Assembly: GCF_964204645.1 (NCBI RefSeq)
Contig: NC_134028.1
Coordinates: 13,877,263-13,941,262 of the forward strand
Origin: Tubulanus polymorphus
Lineage: Eukaryota; Nemertea; Palaeonemertea; Tubulaniformes; Tubulanidae
Direction of reading: 5' to 3'
Length of the DNA stretch: 64,000 nt
In this document: one piece after another, positions 1 to 10,156 of the stretch
How the letters are laid out: every line of letters starts with the position of its first letter
How positions within the stretch are numbered: position 1 is the stretch's first letter
Made by a program: the position numbers and the translations under genes
Notes under the pieces: model-generated
Database searches by the model: none
What the model was told of the DNA's origin: nothing
Seen by the model: the letters and a program-made list of their open reading frames with translations, nothing else

Positions 1-1690
1 TTCATCTTTTGTCATAACTATTCTTTTATTTTTGTTTAATAATTTTGCAAAATCAGTTTCTAAATCAATCATTTTATTACAAAATTGATTTACTATAACT
101 TCACCTCTAAAAGAAATATATTGACTTTCATATAATTCAGGATAATTTGATTTTATATAAATTCCATAAGCAGACGCTCTTTGATGAACTTTTTAAATTG
201 TATTTATAATTGGTGGGTTTTGAATTTTGTCTTCATTTAATTCATTTCCTTTGTCCATTGATTTTAAAAATTGCTCTTTGTTATATATTTATTTTCTATG
301 TTGGTCAGTTAATTCTTTATTCAACGATTCAAAATCCCCATAAATTACAAATGGTTCTATATTTTTAAATTAATGATTACTAAATGTCAACTTCAAATCT
401 TTTTTGTTGGCATTATTATTTTACAAAAATCTTTATTATCGCATAATTCTTTATGTTTCAATAATGCATTCTCAGTCATAAATTTCGACAAACATTTTCT
501 ACATAGATTAATTTTACTACGGTGATCACTTTCTGTTCTAAAGAATAAATCTACTTGTTTTAACCACATAAAAAGTTCATTTTTATCTTCTTTGTAACAA
601 ATCGTTAACGTTTACATCATCATAATATTCTGTTAAATATAAAGCTTCTAATGTATAATCTTTAATATTTGCACCTTTTGTCTCTGGTAATTGCATTAAT
701 TCGAATACATTTATTCTTAAATTATTAAGTTTTCTATTTTATTTTTAATATTTTATTTCATCTTTATAGTTACTGGCTATTGATCAATTTTGTATAATGT
801 TTCATATTTGTAAATGGTAATTTGATATAACTTGATGCTTTAATATCCTTTTTCTGTTGTAAAGCCTGAATCATTTTTAAAGATTTTATTACTTTTTGAT
901 GTGTTACTTCTTTTTGTATTATAAATATTTAAATCTAAAAATATAATTTCATTCAATGTTAAACCGGAACCCTCAAAATATCTTTCCTCAATATGACGTT
1001 TAAATTCATTAAATATTTTTTCTAACTTCTCTCTTATTTGTGTTTTTGAAATTATTTCTTCAGAATGTGTTTGAATATTATACTTCATTTTTTCTTCTGA
1101 TTTTATAAAACTTACTTTTCCAGAAATACTAATTTTTGGATATTCAACATCTGTAACAAAGTCCATTATTTTTTCCATTATTTCAATACATTTATTATAA
1201 TCTTCTATTGTTGTACCATTAAAAAATCTAAATATAATAGCTGCCGGTCTAATTTTACTACGTAATGTTTCTAATATCTAAATTGTATCTTTTATTTCTA
1301 ATGAATCGATATAATTTCTAACATTTTCCGTGAAAGGTTTATTTGGAATAGATTTAGTTTTTGAAGCTGGTTTTTTTTACTTGATGAGGTTTATCATCAA
1401 AATACGCTGTTCCTAAAATATTTTTATTCAAATTTTGATGATGTTTTTGTGATTCGAGATGATTTCATAATCCCTTTTTGCTATAAATTCATTACAAACA
1501 TTACATTTGATTTCATCTTTTCTAATTGTTCTTTTCTTTCATTGGAATTTTCTGGAGTTTCAAAATCTATAAAATTTTTTTATGATTTTCTGTTTTTTCA
1601 TGCCGAGATTTATTAGATTTATCAATGTATTTTTTACAATATGTACAATAATATTGATTTTCATTAACACCCTTTTTTTCTGTCTGGTAC
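1..1690 (-). pseudogene. Decayed N-terminal part of a Polinton protein-primed DNA polymerase B (second Polinton)
   Basis: This is the N-terminal region of a protein-primed family B DNA polymerase, transcribed leftwards and cut by the window edge. Several reading frames line up, in the same order, with the polymerase of the large Polinton at 17,709-21,736: a CxxC...H zinc-finger-like start near 1,570-1,680, the block around EYPKISISGKV at 840-1,178, and the ExoI motif YGDFES near 330-350. Many stops and frameshifts separate the pieces, so it cannot encode a working enzyme. The protein similarity to the other copy is clear but well below identity, so this is a different, older Polinton lineage rather than a recent duplicate. 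Confidence 0.8.
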
Positions 1691-2388
1691 TCAGTCTCCC
1701 ATTTATTAGAAAAAAAATTACTTGTGGTGATGAGTGATTTAAAACAGCAAAAGAAAATGTTTAATTCATTAAACAATTGAATGAACCTGGATCATCTGAG
1801 CGCGGTCACCTTCTCCCTGTATATAGCAAACACGTTATCAACCGTTCTCGTTAGTGCCTCGCCACATCGATCTATCCGAGCGCAGCTGGCACACAATCAC
1901 TGTACACGCTGTATATAGCAAACACGCTGTCGACCGTTCTAGTCAGTGCCTCGATCAATTGCATCATCCACATAAGTCATTTCGGATTCTTAATATTTGA
2001 TACATTCTTTTATCAATTTATTTTTTTAATCAACAATTTCTAAATCATGATGACCGTCTTCATTTTTTCCATGATAGATTATTTTAAATCCTTCTAAATC
2101 TTTTAATTCCTCTGTACTTAATGAAACCCATTTATCAGGTAAAAATACTTTAAATTCTCGCGTTTATTAACATTGCAGTAACTTAAATTTGTTGATATTT
2201 TATCTCCATATTTAGTTTTTATCTTTTCTGATTTTAATATTTTGTGTTCAATTTCTTTTGTAACATCAACTAACTTTTTTATTTCAAATTGTTTTTTGCT
2301 GGTGTTATTCTGTTATTTATTGCCGCTAAGATGATCCGGTGATGAGAGGTGTGTCGTCCTCTCGTATAAACCCCTGATATTCCAATTA
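1677..2388. mobile_element. Degraded Polinton terminal repeats (same family as the 24.2-25.1 kb element)
   Basis: Two stretches, about 1,677-1,741 and 2,200-2,388, match the right terminal repeat of the element at 24,173-25,079, including the phrases around GTGATGAGTGAT and TTTGCTGGTGTTATTCTG. The second ends in CAATTACT, the same terminus as the other Polinton ends in this window. An internal piece of the terminal repeat is missing at about 2,332. Between the two lies a diverged copy of about 92 bp repeated in tandem (starting near 1,817 and 1,909, each beginning TGTATATAGCAAACACG). This looks like collapsed remains of one or two Polinton ends. Confidence 0.65.
2035..2290 (-). pseudogene. 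Remnant of the small Polinton gene found intact at 17,326-17,679
   Basis: Translated on the minus strand, this region keeps a phrase like LPDKW...LSTEEL, followed by YHGKNEDGHHD. This corresponds to LPDRFHRLSSEDLEEL and YKGKNEKGHHE of the 117-residue protein at 17,326-17,679. A frame change around 2,165 and the lack of a continuous frame show that it is broken. Its upstream part runs into the Polinton terminal repeat, so in this lineage the gene starts inside or next to the terminal repeat. Confidence 0.6.
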
Positions 2389-3680
2389 CTCATTGATTGA
2401 AAGTGCCAACATTAATATGGAACACATTTTAAAACCGTTCATTGTTTACTCCTATGTCACTCAGCTTTAACACAGCATTTGTTGTTGTATAATTGTTGAG
2501 AAATAATTGTTGTTGTATAATTGTTGAGGGCTCCCATAGTATCAACTATCTACTTCCGGTTTATGTTTGTGTTACCCCATAAATATTGTTCTAAATTTAT
2601 AAACAAAGTCATACAATGTTAGTGATTGTTATACATTTTTAACAATTGATCTACACACTGATGTGTTCATCGTGTTTTGCGTAGCTGTTAAAATATTACT
2701 CGTTTACTTCCTGTTTAGGTTCTAGTACTTAAACTCTGTGTGTTACCACAATTATTATTGTTCTAAGATTTTTTTAAACAAAATTACAAAATGTTTGTAA
2801 TTGTTATACATATATAATACAATTGATCTACACACTCATACGTGTGTTGCCATAGTGATTATTTTTATATCACTTATGAATAGACTCATGATATGTTTAT
2901 GATTATTATACATTTATGACTAATTGATTTTTATACTGATGCATGCATCACGAAGCTATCAATTGTCAACTGCCTGTTGATATTCGATTACAATATCTTA
3001 CCCCTGTAAAGATATGGACTCTAAAACCTATTTCATATGAGTCCCAATATTTGTATTGTACCGTTTATCAACCCACTGATGTGTTCATAGACATTCCACA
3101 AAACGCTTAAAGTATTAATTCATTATTTACTGAAAATTTTCAATCACTAACACTCCAACCCTGGTAATAAATATTATTATATTTTCATAGCATTTACAAC
3201 GGACTAATAATCTACCTTATATGTGTCTCATATATGTCACAATATTTCAAATTGTTATACATTTTTGTACAATTGAACTACATAGACATGTTCTACCCTT
3301 TTCCGCTATGCTCTGTAATTCATAGATATAAACATTTTTAAACAATCTATTTTATACGTTATACTTTTATTACAAATTTTGCATTCAATCATCCGTTACT
3401 ATAAATTTACAATAAACTTATATTTAGCCATGAAATCCTGTCTTTTGTTCATTCTATGCTTGACTACAAACATCGCCTAAATTGTCTCCTGTATAAGATC
3501 CTAAATACATACGTTCCAAGTTCATCAGAACTAATACTGTAATAAGCACTTGATAAATTAGACCTTTCTCAGACTATGTATAATGCACATTGCAATGCTT
3601 AATTCATTTCAAATGCTACAGGCTGGCCATAGTGCCCCGTGGGGCTCTTGTTATAACAAAACTTTTATTAAACTGAATCA
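2389..3680. repeat. Gene-free AT-rich stretch with diverged tandem repeats
   Basis: No gene is seen. A phrase related to GTTATACATTTTTAACAATTG followed by CTACACACTGATGTGTTC recurs with drift near 2,628, 2,803, 2,914, 3,063 and 3,252, spaced about 110-190 bp apart. A short direct repeat of TTGTTGTATAATTGTTGAG is at about 2,480-2,530. A palindromic GCCCCGTGGGGC box followed by TCTTGTTA lies near 3,636, similar to GGCCCATGGGCC-TCTTGTTA at 27,583-27,602. The spacing and drift suggest an old minisatellite or decayed Polinton internal DNA. Confidence 0.45.
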
Positions 3681-3689
3681 TACAAATAT

Positions 3690-4286
3690 AAATATTCAAT
3701 GTTAAAATATGAATTATTTCAATCACACTTTACTCACACTTTTTATGTTTAAAAATCTAACTCATACAAATTTAAATATTAAAATATGTTTAAAATATGA
3801 ATTATATTTGCTAACACTTTACTCAAACTTTTTATGTCTGAAATTGATTTTAATTTCTAACAACTCGTTAATTACTCGTTACTTTTTTTTAAATATGAAT
3901 TATTTCTCACACTTTACTCACTTAAAATAATTGAAAAAGAGTTAGAGTTCGCTGAAACCTTTCGCTCTAGATTATTTGTTTACCCTTATTGGTAGTATCT
4001 TTGATTCACTGTGTATTTTTACTCTCCATTTTAACAACAATTTTTTTATTAAAATTGATTTCATTTATATATTATTCATGAATATGATATTCATTTATAT
4101 ATGTTATTCATATATATGTTATTCATATATATGGAATTATTAGAGTAATTGTATAAATAGGCTTTCATATCAGAGGTTGAGGGGGGAGTGAATAATAAAT
4201 AAAAAATAAATTCGAGCGAGCAAGATTTTTTTTTTATGAGCTCGACCTCTTGACCTATGTTATGAAAGCCTATTTATACAATTACT
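3690..4286. repeat. Right terminal repeat of the second Polinton
   Basis: The stretch from about 3,700 matches the inner part of the terminal repeat at 21,788-22,172, including CACACTTTACTCACACTTTT and AAAATCTAACTCATACAAAT. It ends in CAATTACT at 4,286, matching the AG...CT ends typical of Polintons. The last 143 bp (4,144-4,286) form a nearly complete palindrome that starts AGTAATTG and ends CAATTACT. No target duplication can be tested because the other end lies outside the window or is lost. Confidence 0.75.
4144..4286. repeat. Terminal hairpin palindrome, second Polinton
   Basis: The left arm reads AGTAATTGTATAAATAGGCT and the right arm ends with its reverse complement. The central part is AT-rich (poly-A next to poly-T) with less perfect pairing. 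The same architecture, with different sequence, ends the 16.8-kb Polinton at 21,984-22,172. Confidence 0.7.
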
Positions 4287-4574
4287 GACCGCTGTAAGGC
4301 TCAATAATTCCCTATATATACGTTGTTTCTGGTGGTCTTATTCGGTAACATAAGATCCCAGCTGAACCGGTTAAGTGGTGCTTGTTCACCAGGTAACGTT
4401 AAATAGCTCATAACAGGGTAATTCCATGATGGTTACAGATATGCAGATAACCGTTAGTGCTGCTTTGCAGATATAATTCGATTGCTTTTTCCATAAGACA
4501 TGAATACCTTGTGGCCTTTATATGGTATCAAATGTCTGATATCCGCGGTCCAAACCATCCTAGTGAGGACTTAC

Positions 4575-5365
4575 CTAACCACTCTGGAATGACGCTACAT
4601 GTGGCGTATTCTGATAACGCTGAGGATTTTCGCCTTCTGTATGTCGTTTGACGTGAATCATGTTGACGCTTCAATTTATGTTTAACGGTGATATAAGCAA
4701 GAAGTATTACAACTGAAAATAGTAATGTCTCGTTAATATTTGAAACGGCAAGGCGAAACGCATTACGCTCTACCCTGAAGCGTCCCCAGTGACTTACAGA
4801 CAGGCAACAATCCAATTGTGATGAATGATAGAATAAAAACTAATTCACTTCCATTGAAATAGTTCACCAAAATCAGTGGAAGACATTCCTCTTCAACGTC
4901 ATACTCATCATTCGATTCTGAAATTGTCACATATCCGTTGAACAGATTGGTTATCAAGTAAAATTGCATTCTAAATAAGTTGGCATTATTATGTTAAATA
5001 ATAGTAAAATAAGGCCTACCACTTTCCTTTTGGCCAGCTAAGGTAAACGCATTGGTTTCGGGAACTGATAAAACGTCACTAATTTTTGTTTGGTGGATTT
5101 CTTTAATCTCCTCGTCAGTAAATAACCTAAGCATTCATAATGCGTGTATGTATTTAGCATGTTTATCACGGTTGTTGAAATCTGTTTTGGAAATTGTTTA
5201 CCGACTATCTCTATTTTCAAACCAATATTTATCACTATCACGAAGGCGGATGAATTGCTCCAGGATCACATGACTGAACAACGTTCCTGGTAAGCCATTC
5301 GCGGTTTCTAACATTCCTCCCACAAATACATCTAAAGCCTTTCGAGCATTTCCGCTTCCGCTCAT
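4575..5365 (-). CDS. DUOX: DUOX-like gene, four consecutive exons (end of peroxidase domain and first membrane helix)
   Basis: Dual oxidases are membrane NADPH oxidases with an N-terminal peroxidase-like ectodomain that make hydrogen peroxide. Exons with GT/AG borders can be placed at 5,202-5,365, 5,020-5,126, 4,798-4,917 and 4,575-4,712, and the reading frame continues across all three joins. They encode [23 protein letters not shown] and YWFEN (a peroxidase signature), then [13 protein letters not shown], then [14 protein letters not shown] leading into a hydrophobic helix and [15 protein letters not shown], a basic stretch after the helix. This order is that of DUOX from the end of the ectodomain into the first transmembrane segment. 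A donor GTAAGT follows the last exon, so the gene continues leftwards. A Polinton end lies 31 bp upstream of the first acceptor. The start and the oxidase half are not in the window. Confidence 0.85.
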
Positions 5366-5396
5366 CTATACAAAAGAAAATAGCGTTATTCAATTT

Positions 5397-5738
5397 AGCT
5401 CGTAAAAAAAAGAAAATAACAATAATTTCCAGTTGAATTAGTCGCGCACACTCCTAATTCAACTGGAAATTATTGTTATTTTCATTTTTTACACACTCGC
5501 CCCTTCAACCTTTAGCCTGAAAGCCCATTACCCCTCTTACTCTTAAAATATTCATATACATGAATAAAATATAAATGAATAACATTTAAATTGACAGATT
5601 ATTCAATATAAAAGTGTGAGCTCTTATAGAATAGATATATAGATACATTTTAAACATTATTTCAATATTTATATTTGTATGAGTTAGATTTTTAAACATT
5701 AAAAATGTAAGTAAAGTGTGATTGAAATAATACATATA
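5397..5738. repeat. Left terminal inverted repeat of the Polinton (outer end lost)
   Basis: Reverse complement of 21,788-22,125 with few differences, for example AATATTCATATACATGAATA and CAGATTATTCAATATAAAAG. The terminal palindrome is kept from 5,397 to 5,541, but the outer arm of about 47 bp, present on the right end, is replaced by DUOX intron sequence. Confidence 0.85.
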
Positions 5739-6161
5739 TACATGATATAATACATAGCTGTTTATACTAGAGCATGATTCTATTTGAGCCTATATACATT
5801 CCATGTAAAGAGCTATGGAATAAATCTATAAATTCACAGCTGTCACAGCTGTTACTATAACGCTGAGACATATGAGTCATAATACTGAAAACGTATAAGA
5901 GCGGTTTTGCCTAATGCGAACACGTTTTGATATTTTATGTCGGTCGTTTCTATTTTACAGAATTTACAGAATGAATATATAATTATGATTAGCACATGCG
6001 CATTAAGCAAAGAGCGGTTTTGCCCAGTGGTATGATTTAGATATCAAGTAATCGCAACAACTTATCAAAAGCAGCGAGGAATGAAAAAGGATGACGTTGG
6101 TCGAAGAAATGGAAGAGGATTATAAAATATTAACCAATTTAGTAAAAAATACATATAATAA

Positions 6162-6827
6162 ATGGAACCAGAACAACCACAAATTATCAATATTACGAAT
6201 AACACTGGTGTTATAAATATATATTACAAGAAGTTTTCTAAATGTGAATTAGATAGACCATTTACAGAATTTAGTAAGCGTAAGATTGGCAAAGATGGTT
6301 TTCAACATTGCTGCAAAACTTGCACTAAACTATATACCAAACAATATCGAGAAGATAATATAGAACATTATAATTATTATATGGCAGAATATATGAGAGA
6401 AAGATATCAAACAGATCTTAATTTTAGATTGAAACAATGCTTAAGATCTAGATTAACACAATTATTCAACAAAGAAACACATTCAGAAACACTATCTAAT
6501 CTGTTGGGTTGTTCAGATGAATTTCTCAAATCATGGATTATATTTCAATTCGACGATAAAATGAACATAGATAATTATGGGGATTATTACCATATTGATC
6601 ATGTGTTACCAATATCTAAATTTAACATGAAGGATGAATACAATAAAAAACTTATTTGGGGTTGGAAAAATTTAAGACCTCTTGAAAAGAAAGAAAATCA
6701 AATCAAATCTAATAAACTAGATTTACAGTTATATTTAGAACGGTTAACAAAGGCAAAGAAATTTATTGATCAATGGAACAATGATCCAAATAATGAACAA
6801 TACGTTGAGTCTTTAATGAGTGGTTAA
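6162..6827 (+). CDS. HNH-family homing-type endonuclease
   Basis: The 221-residue protein is intact. An N-terminal zinc-binding stretch has Cys-containing turns (FSKCELDRPFTEF, then CCKTCTKLY), and the C-terminal half has the HNH nuclease core: YYHIDHVLPISKFN (the HxDH active-site strand), WKNLRPL with the central Asn, and KKENQIKSNK. It also has the LLGCSDEFLKSWI lead-in common in phage and giant-virus HNH proteins. The likely role is double-strand or nicking cleavage of DNA, perhaps for element mobility or to resolve replication products. It is the leftmost gene of the element and one of the few large ones without a break. The start is supported by AATAAATGG at the ATG, the same start context seen in its neighbours. 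Confidence 0.8.
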   Translation: MEPEQPQIINITNNTGVINIYYKKFSKCELDRPFTEFSKRKIGKDGFQHCCKTCTKLYTKQYREDNIEHYNYYMAEYMRERYQTDLNFRLKQCLRSRLTQLFNKETHSETLSNLLGCSDEFLKSWIIFQFDDKMNIDNYGDYYHIDHVLPISKFNMKDEYNKKLIWGWKNLRPLEKKENQIKSNKLDLQLYLERLTKAKKFIDQWNNDPNNEQYVESLMSG

Positions 6828-6869
6828 AGAATATTAGATTTTAAATAAAAAGTATTAAAAATTACATAT

Positions 6870-7000
6870 CTTCAACTAGCTAGAATTAGTTATTGTTTTT
6901 TAATATTTTCTTTTCAAAAAAGAATACTTTATATCACAAATAAAAAATACTAAAAAAACAATAACTAATACTAAAATTATTTACCTTTAACTAAGCTAGT
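6870..7000. promoter_or_regulatory. Imperfect hairpin between HNH gene and next gene
   Basis: AGTTATTGTTTTTTAATATT near 6,890-6,910 is repeated as its near reverse complement around 6,945-6,975, giving a long stem with an AT-rich loop. It lies after the HNH stop and before the next gene. It could be a transcription end signal or promoter element, but the sequence alone does not decide this. Confidence 0.35.
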
Positions 7001-7073
7001 ATTAATCTAGAGAGATACTGGTATCATTTTATAATACTTATAATATTTTTCTTATTAAATTTCTCTAATATAA

Positions 7074-7681
7074 ATGTCAAAGAAATCGAGTAAGAATAGT
7101 ATTGATATTGAAAAAACATTAGATGATTTAGGTATTAGTGATAATAAGGATATTCCAACCAAAATAATATTCAAGTTAATTGCAATATAGATTATGAATA
7201 CTACTTATATTGTAAACACCATCTTGAATTACTAATTGCTAGTGGTAAATGTAATCAGTTTATCGGGAAAATAATAACTTTTCAAGAATTAGACTCTATG
7301 AAACCCGATAAAGTAATAAAATATTTAAAGATTTATGAAGAAGCTAGATTAGCTAGAATAAACGACTCTATAAGTGATGGTATTATAAAATGTTACTCTA
7401 AGTTATGTAACCAGTTAATACCAATTGATGATGAAAATAAGTTATATAGTGATTTGAAAAATGACTACTTAGTTATGACTGAATTACAAAAATGGGTCGG
7501 ATATGCTTCATTTCAATTAGGATCGGTTATGACATTAATTTCTACTGGCGTCATAACATTTTCGAATATCAAACCTATGGAATATAAATCAGGTAAGAAC
7601 GAAACAAATGATGCTGTACTACAACCAAACGGCGAAACAGAAAATGAATCAGAACAAAAATTAACTAAAATAAATGAGTGA
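7074..7681 (+). pseudogene. Polinton gene of unknown function, frameshifted
   Basis: An ATG at 7,074 (context TATAAATG, as for other genes here) opens a short frame that stops near 7,190. From about 7,170 another frame runs without a stop to 7,681 and contains the open stretch starting at 7,298. A single frameshift near 7,165 therefore splits a protein of about 200 residues. The C-terminal half has a hydrophobic segment around QLGSVMTLISTGVITF and an acidic tail. No family was recognised. It overlaps the start of the next gene by 8 bases, as in a compact viral gene block. Confidence 0.5.
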
Positions 7682-8012
7682 TGGCGTTAAGAAAAAGGTT
7701 AGATCTGAAAAACAAATTAAATGGGCAAGAGAATTAGGTAAAAGATCTTCAGAATTAAAAAAAGCTAAGAAAAAGAAATTAACTGATATAAATGAATCAC
7801 AGACTTTATCTGATATTGATTCAAATAATAATCCATCTAATTCTTCTAATGCTGGAAGTAATTATAAATTATATATTACAATTGGATTAGTAACAGTTAT
7901 TATATTATCCGGTGTAATATATAAATCAAAATTCAAATCTGATGATAAAGATGATTCCAATGATAATGCACCTATCATACCAGAAAATAAGTCAAATCAT
8001 AAAGCCATTTAA
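7674..8012 (+). CDS. Small membrane protein with basic N-terminus
   Basis: The 112-residue protein starts inside the end of the previous frame (ATGAGTGATGG overlap). The N-terminal 40 residues are lysine-rich (KKAKKKKL), the middle is Asn/Ser-rich and probably flexible, and one membrane helix (LYITIGLVTVIILSGVIY, about residues 63-80) is followed by a short acidic tail. Such single-pass proteins are common among Polinton and virophage structural genes, but no specific family was identified. The role in the particle is an inference. Confidence 0.6.
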   Translation: MSDGVKKKVRSEKQIKWARELGKRSSELKKAKKKKLTDINESQTLSDIDSNNNPSNSSNAGSNYKLYITIGLVTVIILSGVIYKSKFKSDDKDDSNDNAPIIPENKSNHKAI

Positions 8013-8048
8013 ACTAAATCTAAATTATTATTAATGGATTAAAAGAAG

Positions 8049-9140
8049 ATGAAAAAAGAACAATATTTAAGAGAGTTATATTACAACCCAGAAAGTGAAG
8101 TATCATATTCTAACATTTCAGAATTATGGAATAAAATTAAATCTGATAATGAAAATGGTAATATAAAATATAGTGAACTAAGATTATAGTTACAAAATCA
8201 ACCAACATATCAAATCCACAAGAAAATGGATAAAACTTATTTAACAAGAAAAGTTATGGTTTCATATATCGATCAACAATGGCAAGCTGATTTAATTGAC
8301 ATGAAGAACTTAGAAGAATACAACAAAGGATATTTCTGGATACTGAATGTTATAGATATATTCAGTAGATACGCATGGTCAATTCCAATCAAAAATAAAA
8401 CTGGTAGAGAAGTAACAAGTGCTTTTAAATCAATATTTAAAGAAGCTATTCCAGATAAGATACAATTTGATGAAGGTAAGGAATTTTATAACAAACATTT
8501 CAAAAAACTATTATCTGATAACGATGTAGATTATTTTTCAACACACTCAGATAAAAAAGCATCTATTATAGAAAGATTCAATAAAACATTGAAAACTAGA
8601 ATGTGGAAATATTTTACTGCTAATGAAACATATAAATATATCGATGTATTAGATGATTTAGTGAAAGGTTATAATAATTCTAAACATAGTTCTATAAATA
8701 TGAAACCTATACAAGCTAGAAAAGAAGATAATTCGGAAATAGTTTGGAATAATTTATATGGTGCTTTTGTTACACATGATTTCGGAGAACCTAAATTTAA
8801 AATAGGACAACACGTTAGAATATCTAAATATAGAAAAACATTTTATAAAGGTTATACCCCAAATTTTACAGAAGAAATATTCAAGATTAAAAAGATAATA
8901 TTAACTAAACCTTTTGTTTATAAACTAGAAGATCTAAAAGATGAAGAAATATTAGGTTATGTCTATGAACAAGAATTATCACTTGTACCAAACCCAGATG
9001 AAATAGAATACAAAATAGAAAAAGTATTGAAAACAAAAACTCTTAAAGGAAAAAAGTATTCTTTGGTGAAATATAAAGGATATGATGATGAATTTAATGA
9101 ATGGATTTTATCTAGTAAAATTAAAAGAATGAATGAATAA
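8049..9140 (+). pseudogene. Polinton retroviral-type integrase with C-terminal chromodomain, one in-frame TAG
   Basis: The DDE integrase catalyses insertion of the element and leaves the 6-bp target duplication. The frame begins at an ATG at 8,049 and is broken only by a TAG at 8,187-8,189 (codon 47), after which 304 codons are open. The catalytic triad is visible: QADLIDM, IQFDEGKEFYN and SIIERFNKTLK. A chromodomain follows near the end (IEKVLKTKTLKGKKYSLV then KYKGYDDEFNEW), which in other integrases binds modified histones. Without the break the length of about 363 residues fits the family. Translation from the ATG at 8,226 would still keep the whole catalytic core but lose the N-terminal zinc-binding region. 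It overlaps the next gene by 8 bases. Confidence 0.88.
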
Positions 9141-9735
9141 AGATTTATTTATATTTGAATCGCATAATATGTTAGTTACTGGTGTAACCAATTGTGGTAA
9201 AACACATTTCTTATTAGATTTATTAGAAACTATTTATAAGAATCATTTTGATAATATAATATTATTCTGTCCCACTTATGAAATGAATAAAACATATAAT
9301 AGGGATATAGTTAAAATAAAAAAGTTTATTATATTAAATCCTAAAACAGTAAAAGAAAATTTAGATAATTGTATAAAAATAGCAATTGATACTTATAAAG
9401 GATCAAATACATTATTCATTATAGATGATTGTGCAAATTTACATGATTCGAAAGTGAGTTATGTTACTTAGCTTTCTCTGGGAGACATTTCGGGATAACA
9501 ACATGGGTTTTAAATCAAAAATATTCATTCAATTGTTAAAGACTTTAGGGAGAATATAAGATTTCTAGTTTTATTTTATAACAAAGATAAAAAATCTATG
9601 CAACAATCATTAGAAGACAATCAAATTATACCTACTGAATTACATGATGAATATATGAATAAATTAAAGAATAATAAAGGTTCAAAATTATTACTGAGAC
9701 TACAATTTTCCTATGAATATAAATTCATAAAATAA
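9133..9735 (+). pseudogene. Packaging ATPase of the FtsK/HerA-like viral type, frameshifted
   Basis: This type of ATPase drives DNA into Polinton and adeno-like capsids. The Walker A motif GVTNCGKT (about 9,184-9,207) and Walker B LFIIDDCAN (about 9,412-9,438) are intact. After the sequence DDCANLHDSK the frame shifts near 9,460. A second shift lies near 9,527, in the stretch that otherwise carries FSGRHFGITTW and the conserved C-terminal RENIRFLVLFY. The C-terminal frame ends at TAA 9,733-9,735. Length (about 200 residues) and motif order match Polinton ATPases. Two frameshifts make it non-functional in this copy. Confidence 0.85.
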
Positions 9736-10140
9736 CTATTTATATACCTATATATTAGATACCCTATTAGTTACCTATGTATTAGATACCCTATTAGATA
9801 CCCTAATACCTGATACCCTATTAGATACCTTAAATACTTAAAACCCCCTTTTTTAAAATAAATATTATTTATACAATTTTCAACCAATTTATTTTTATTT
9901 TTTCAACTAATATATGAATAAGTTTGAAAATAATAAAGGTTATTTATTATTACTGAGGTTTCAATTTCCATATGAATATCAGTTTATAAAATAAGATATG
10001 TTGTGTATTAGATTGTATTAGATTGTATTAGATATGTATTAGATATGTATTAGATACCTTAAATACCTTAAATACTTAAAACCCCCTTTTTTATTTACTA
10101 TTATTTTATACAATTTTCAACTAATATTATTATTTGAGTT
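9660..10140. repeat. Tandem duplication at the point where the two gene blocks converge
   Basis: The last ~75 bp of the ATPase gene and its downstream DNA (about 9,661-9,900) recur, diverged, at 9,918-10,135. Both copies contain AATAATAAAGGTT...TTACTGAG, then runs of GATACC/TTAGATAC repeats, then AAACCCCCTTTTTT. The plus-strand genes end here and the minus-strand genes end at 10,157, so the C5T6 boxes may be transcript-end signals. The short TATTAGATACCC repeats are a minisatellite. Confidence 0.6.
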
Positions 10141-10156
10141 AAATATAATTAATATA

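Noticed and set aside
4457-4651. Plus-strand open frame over a DUOX exon
   Set aside because: The minus strand has splice sites and DUOX similarity at the same place, so the plus-strand frame is a shadow.
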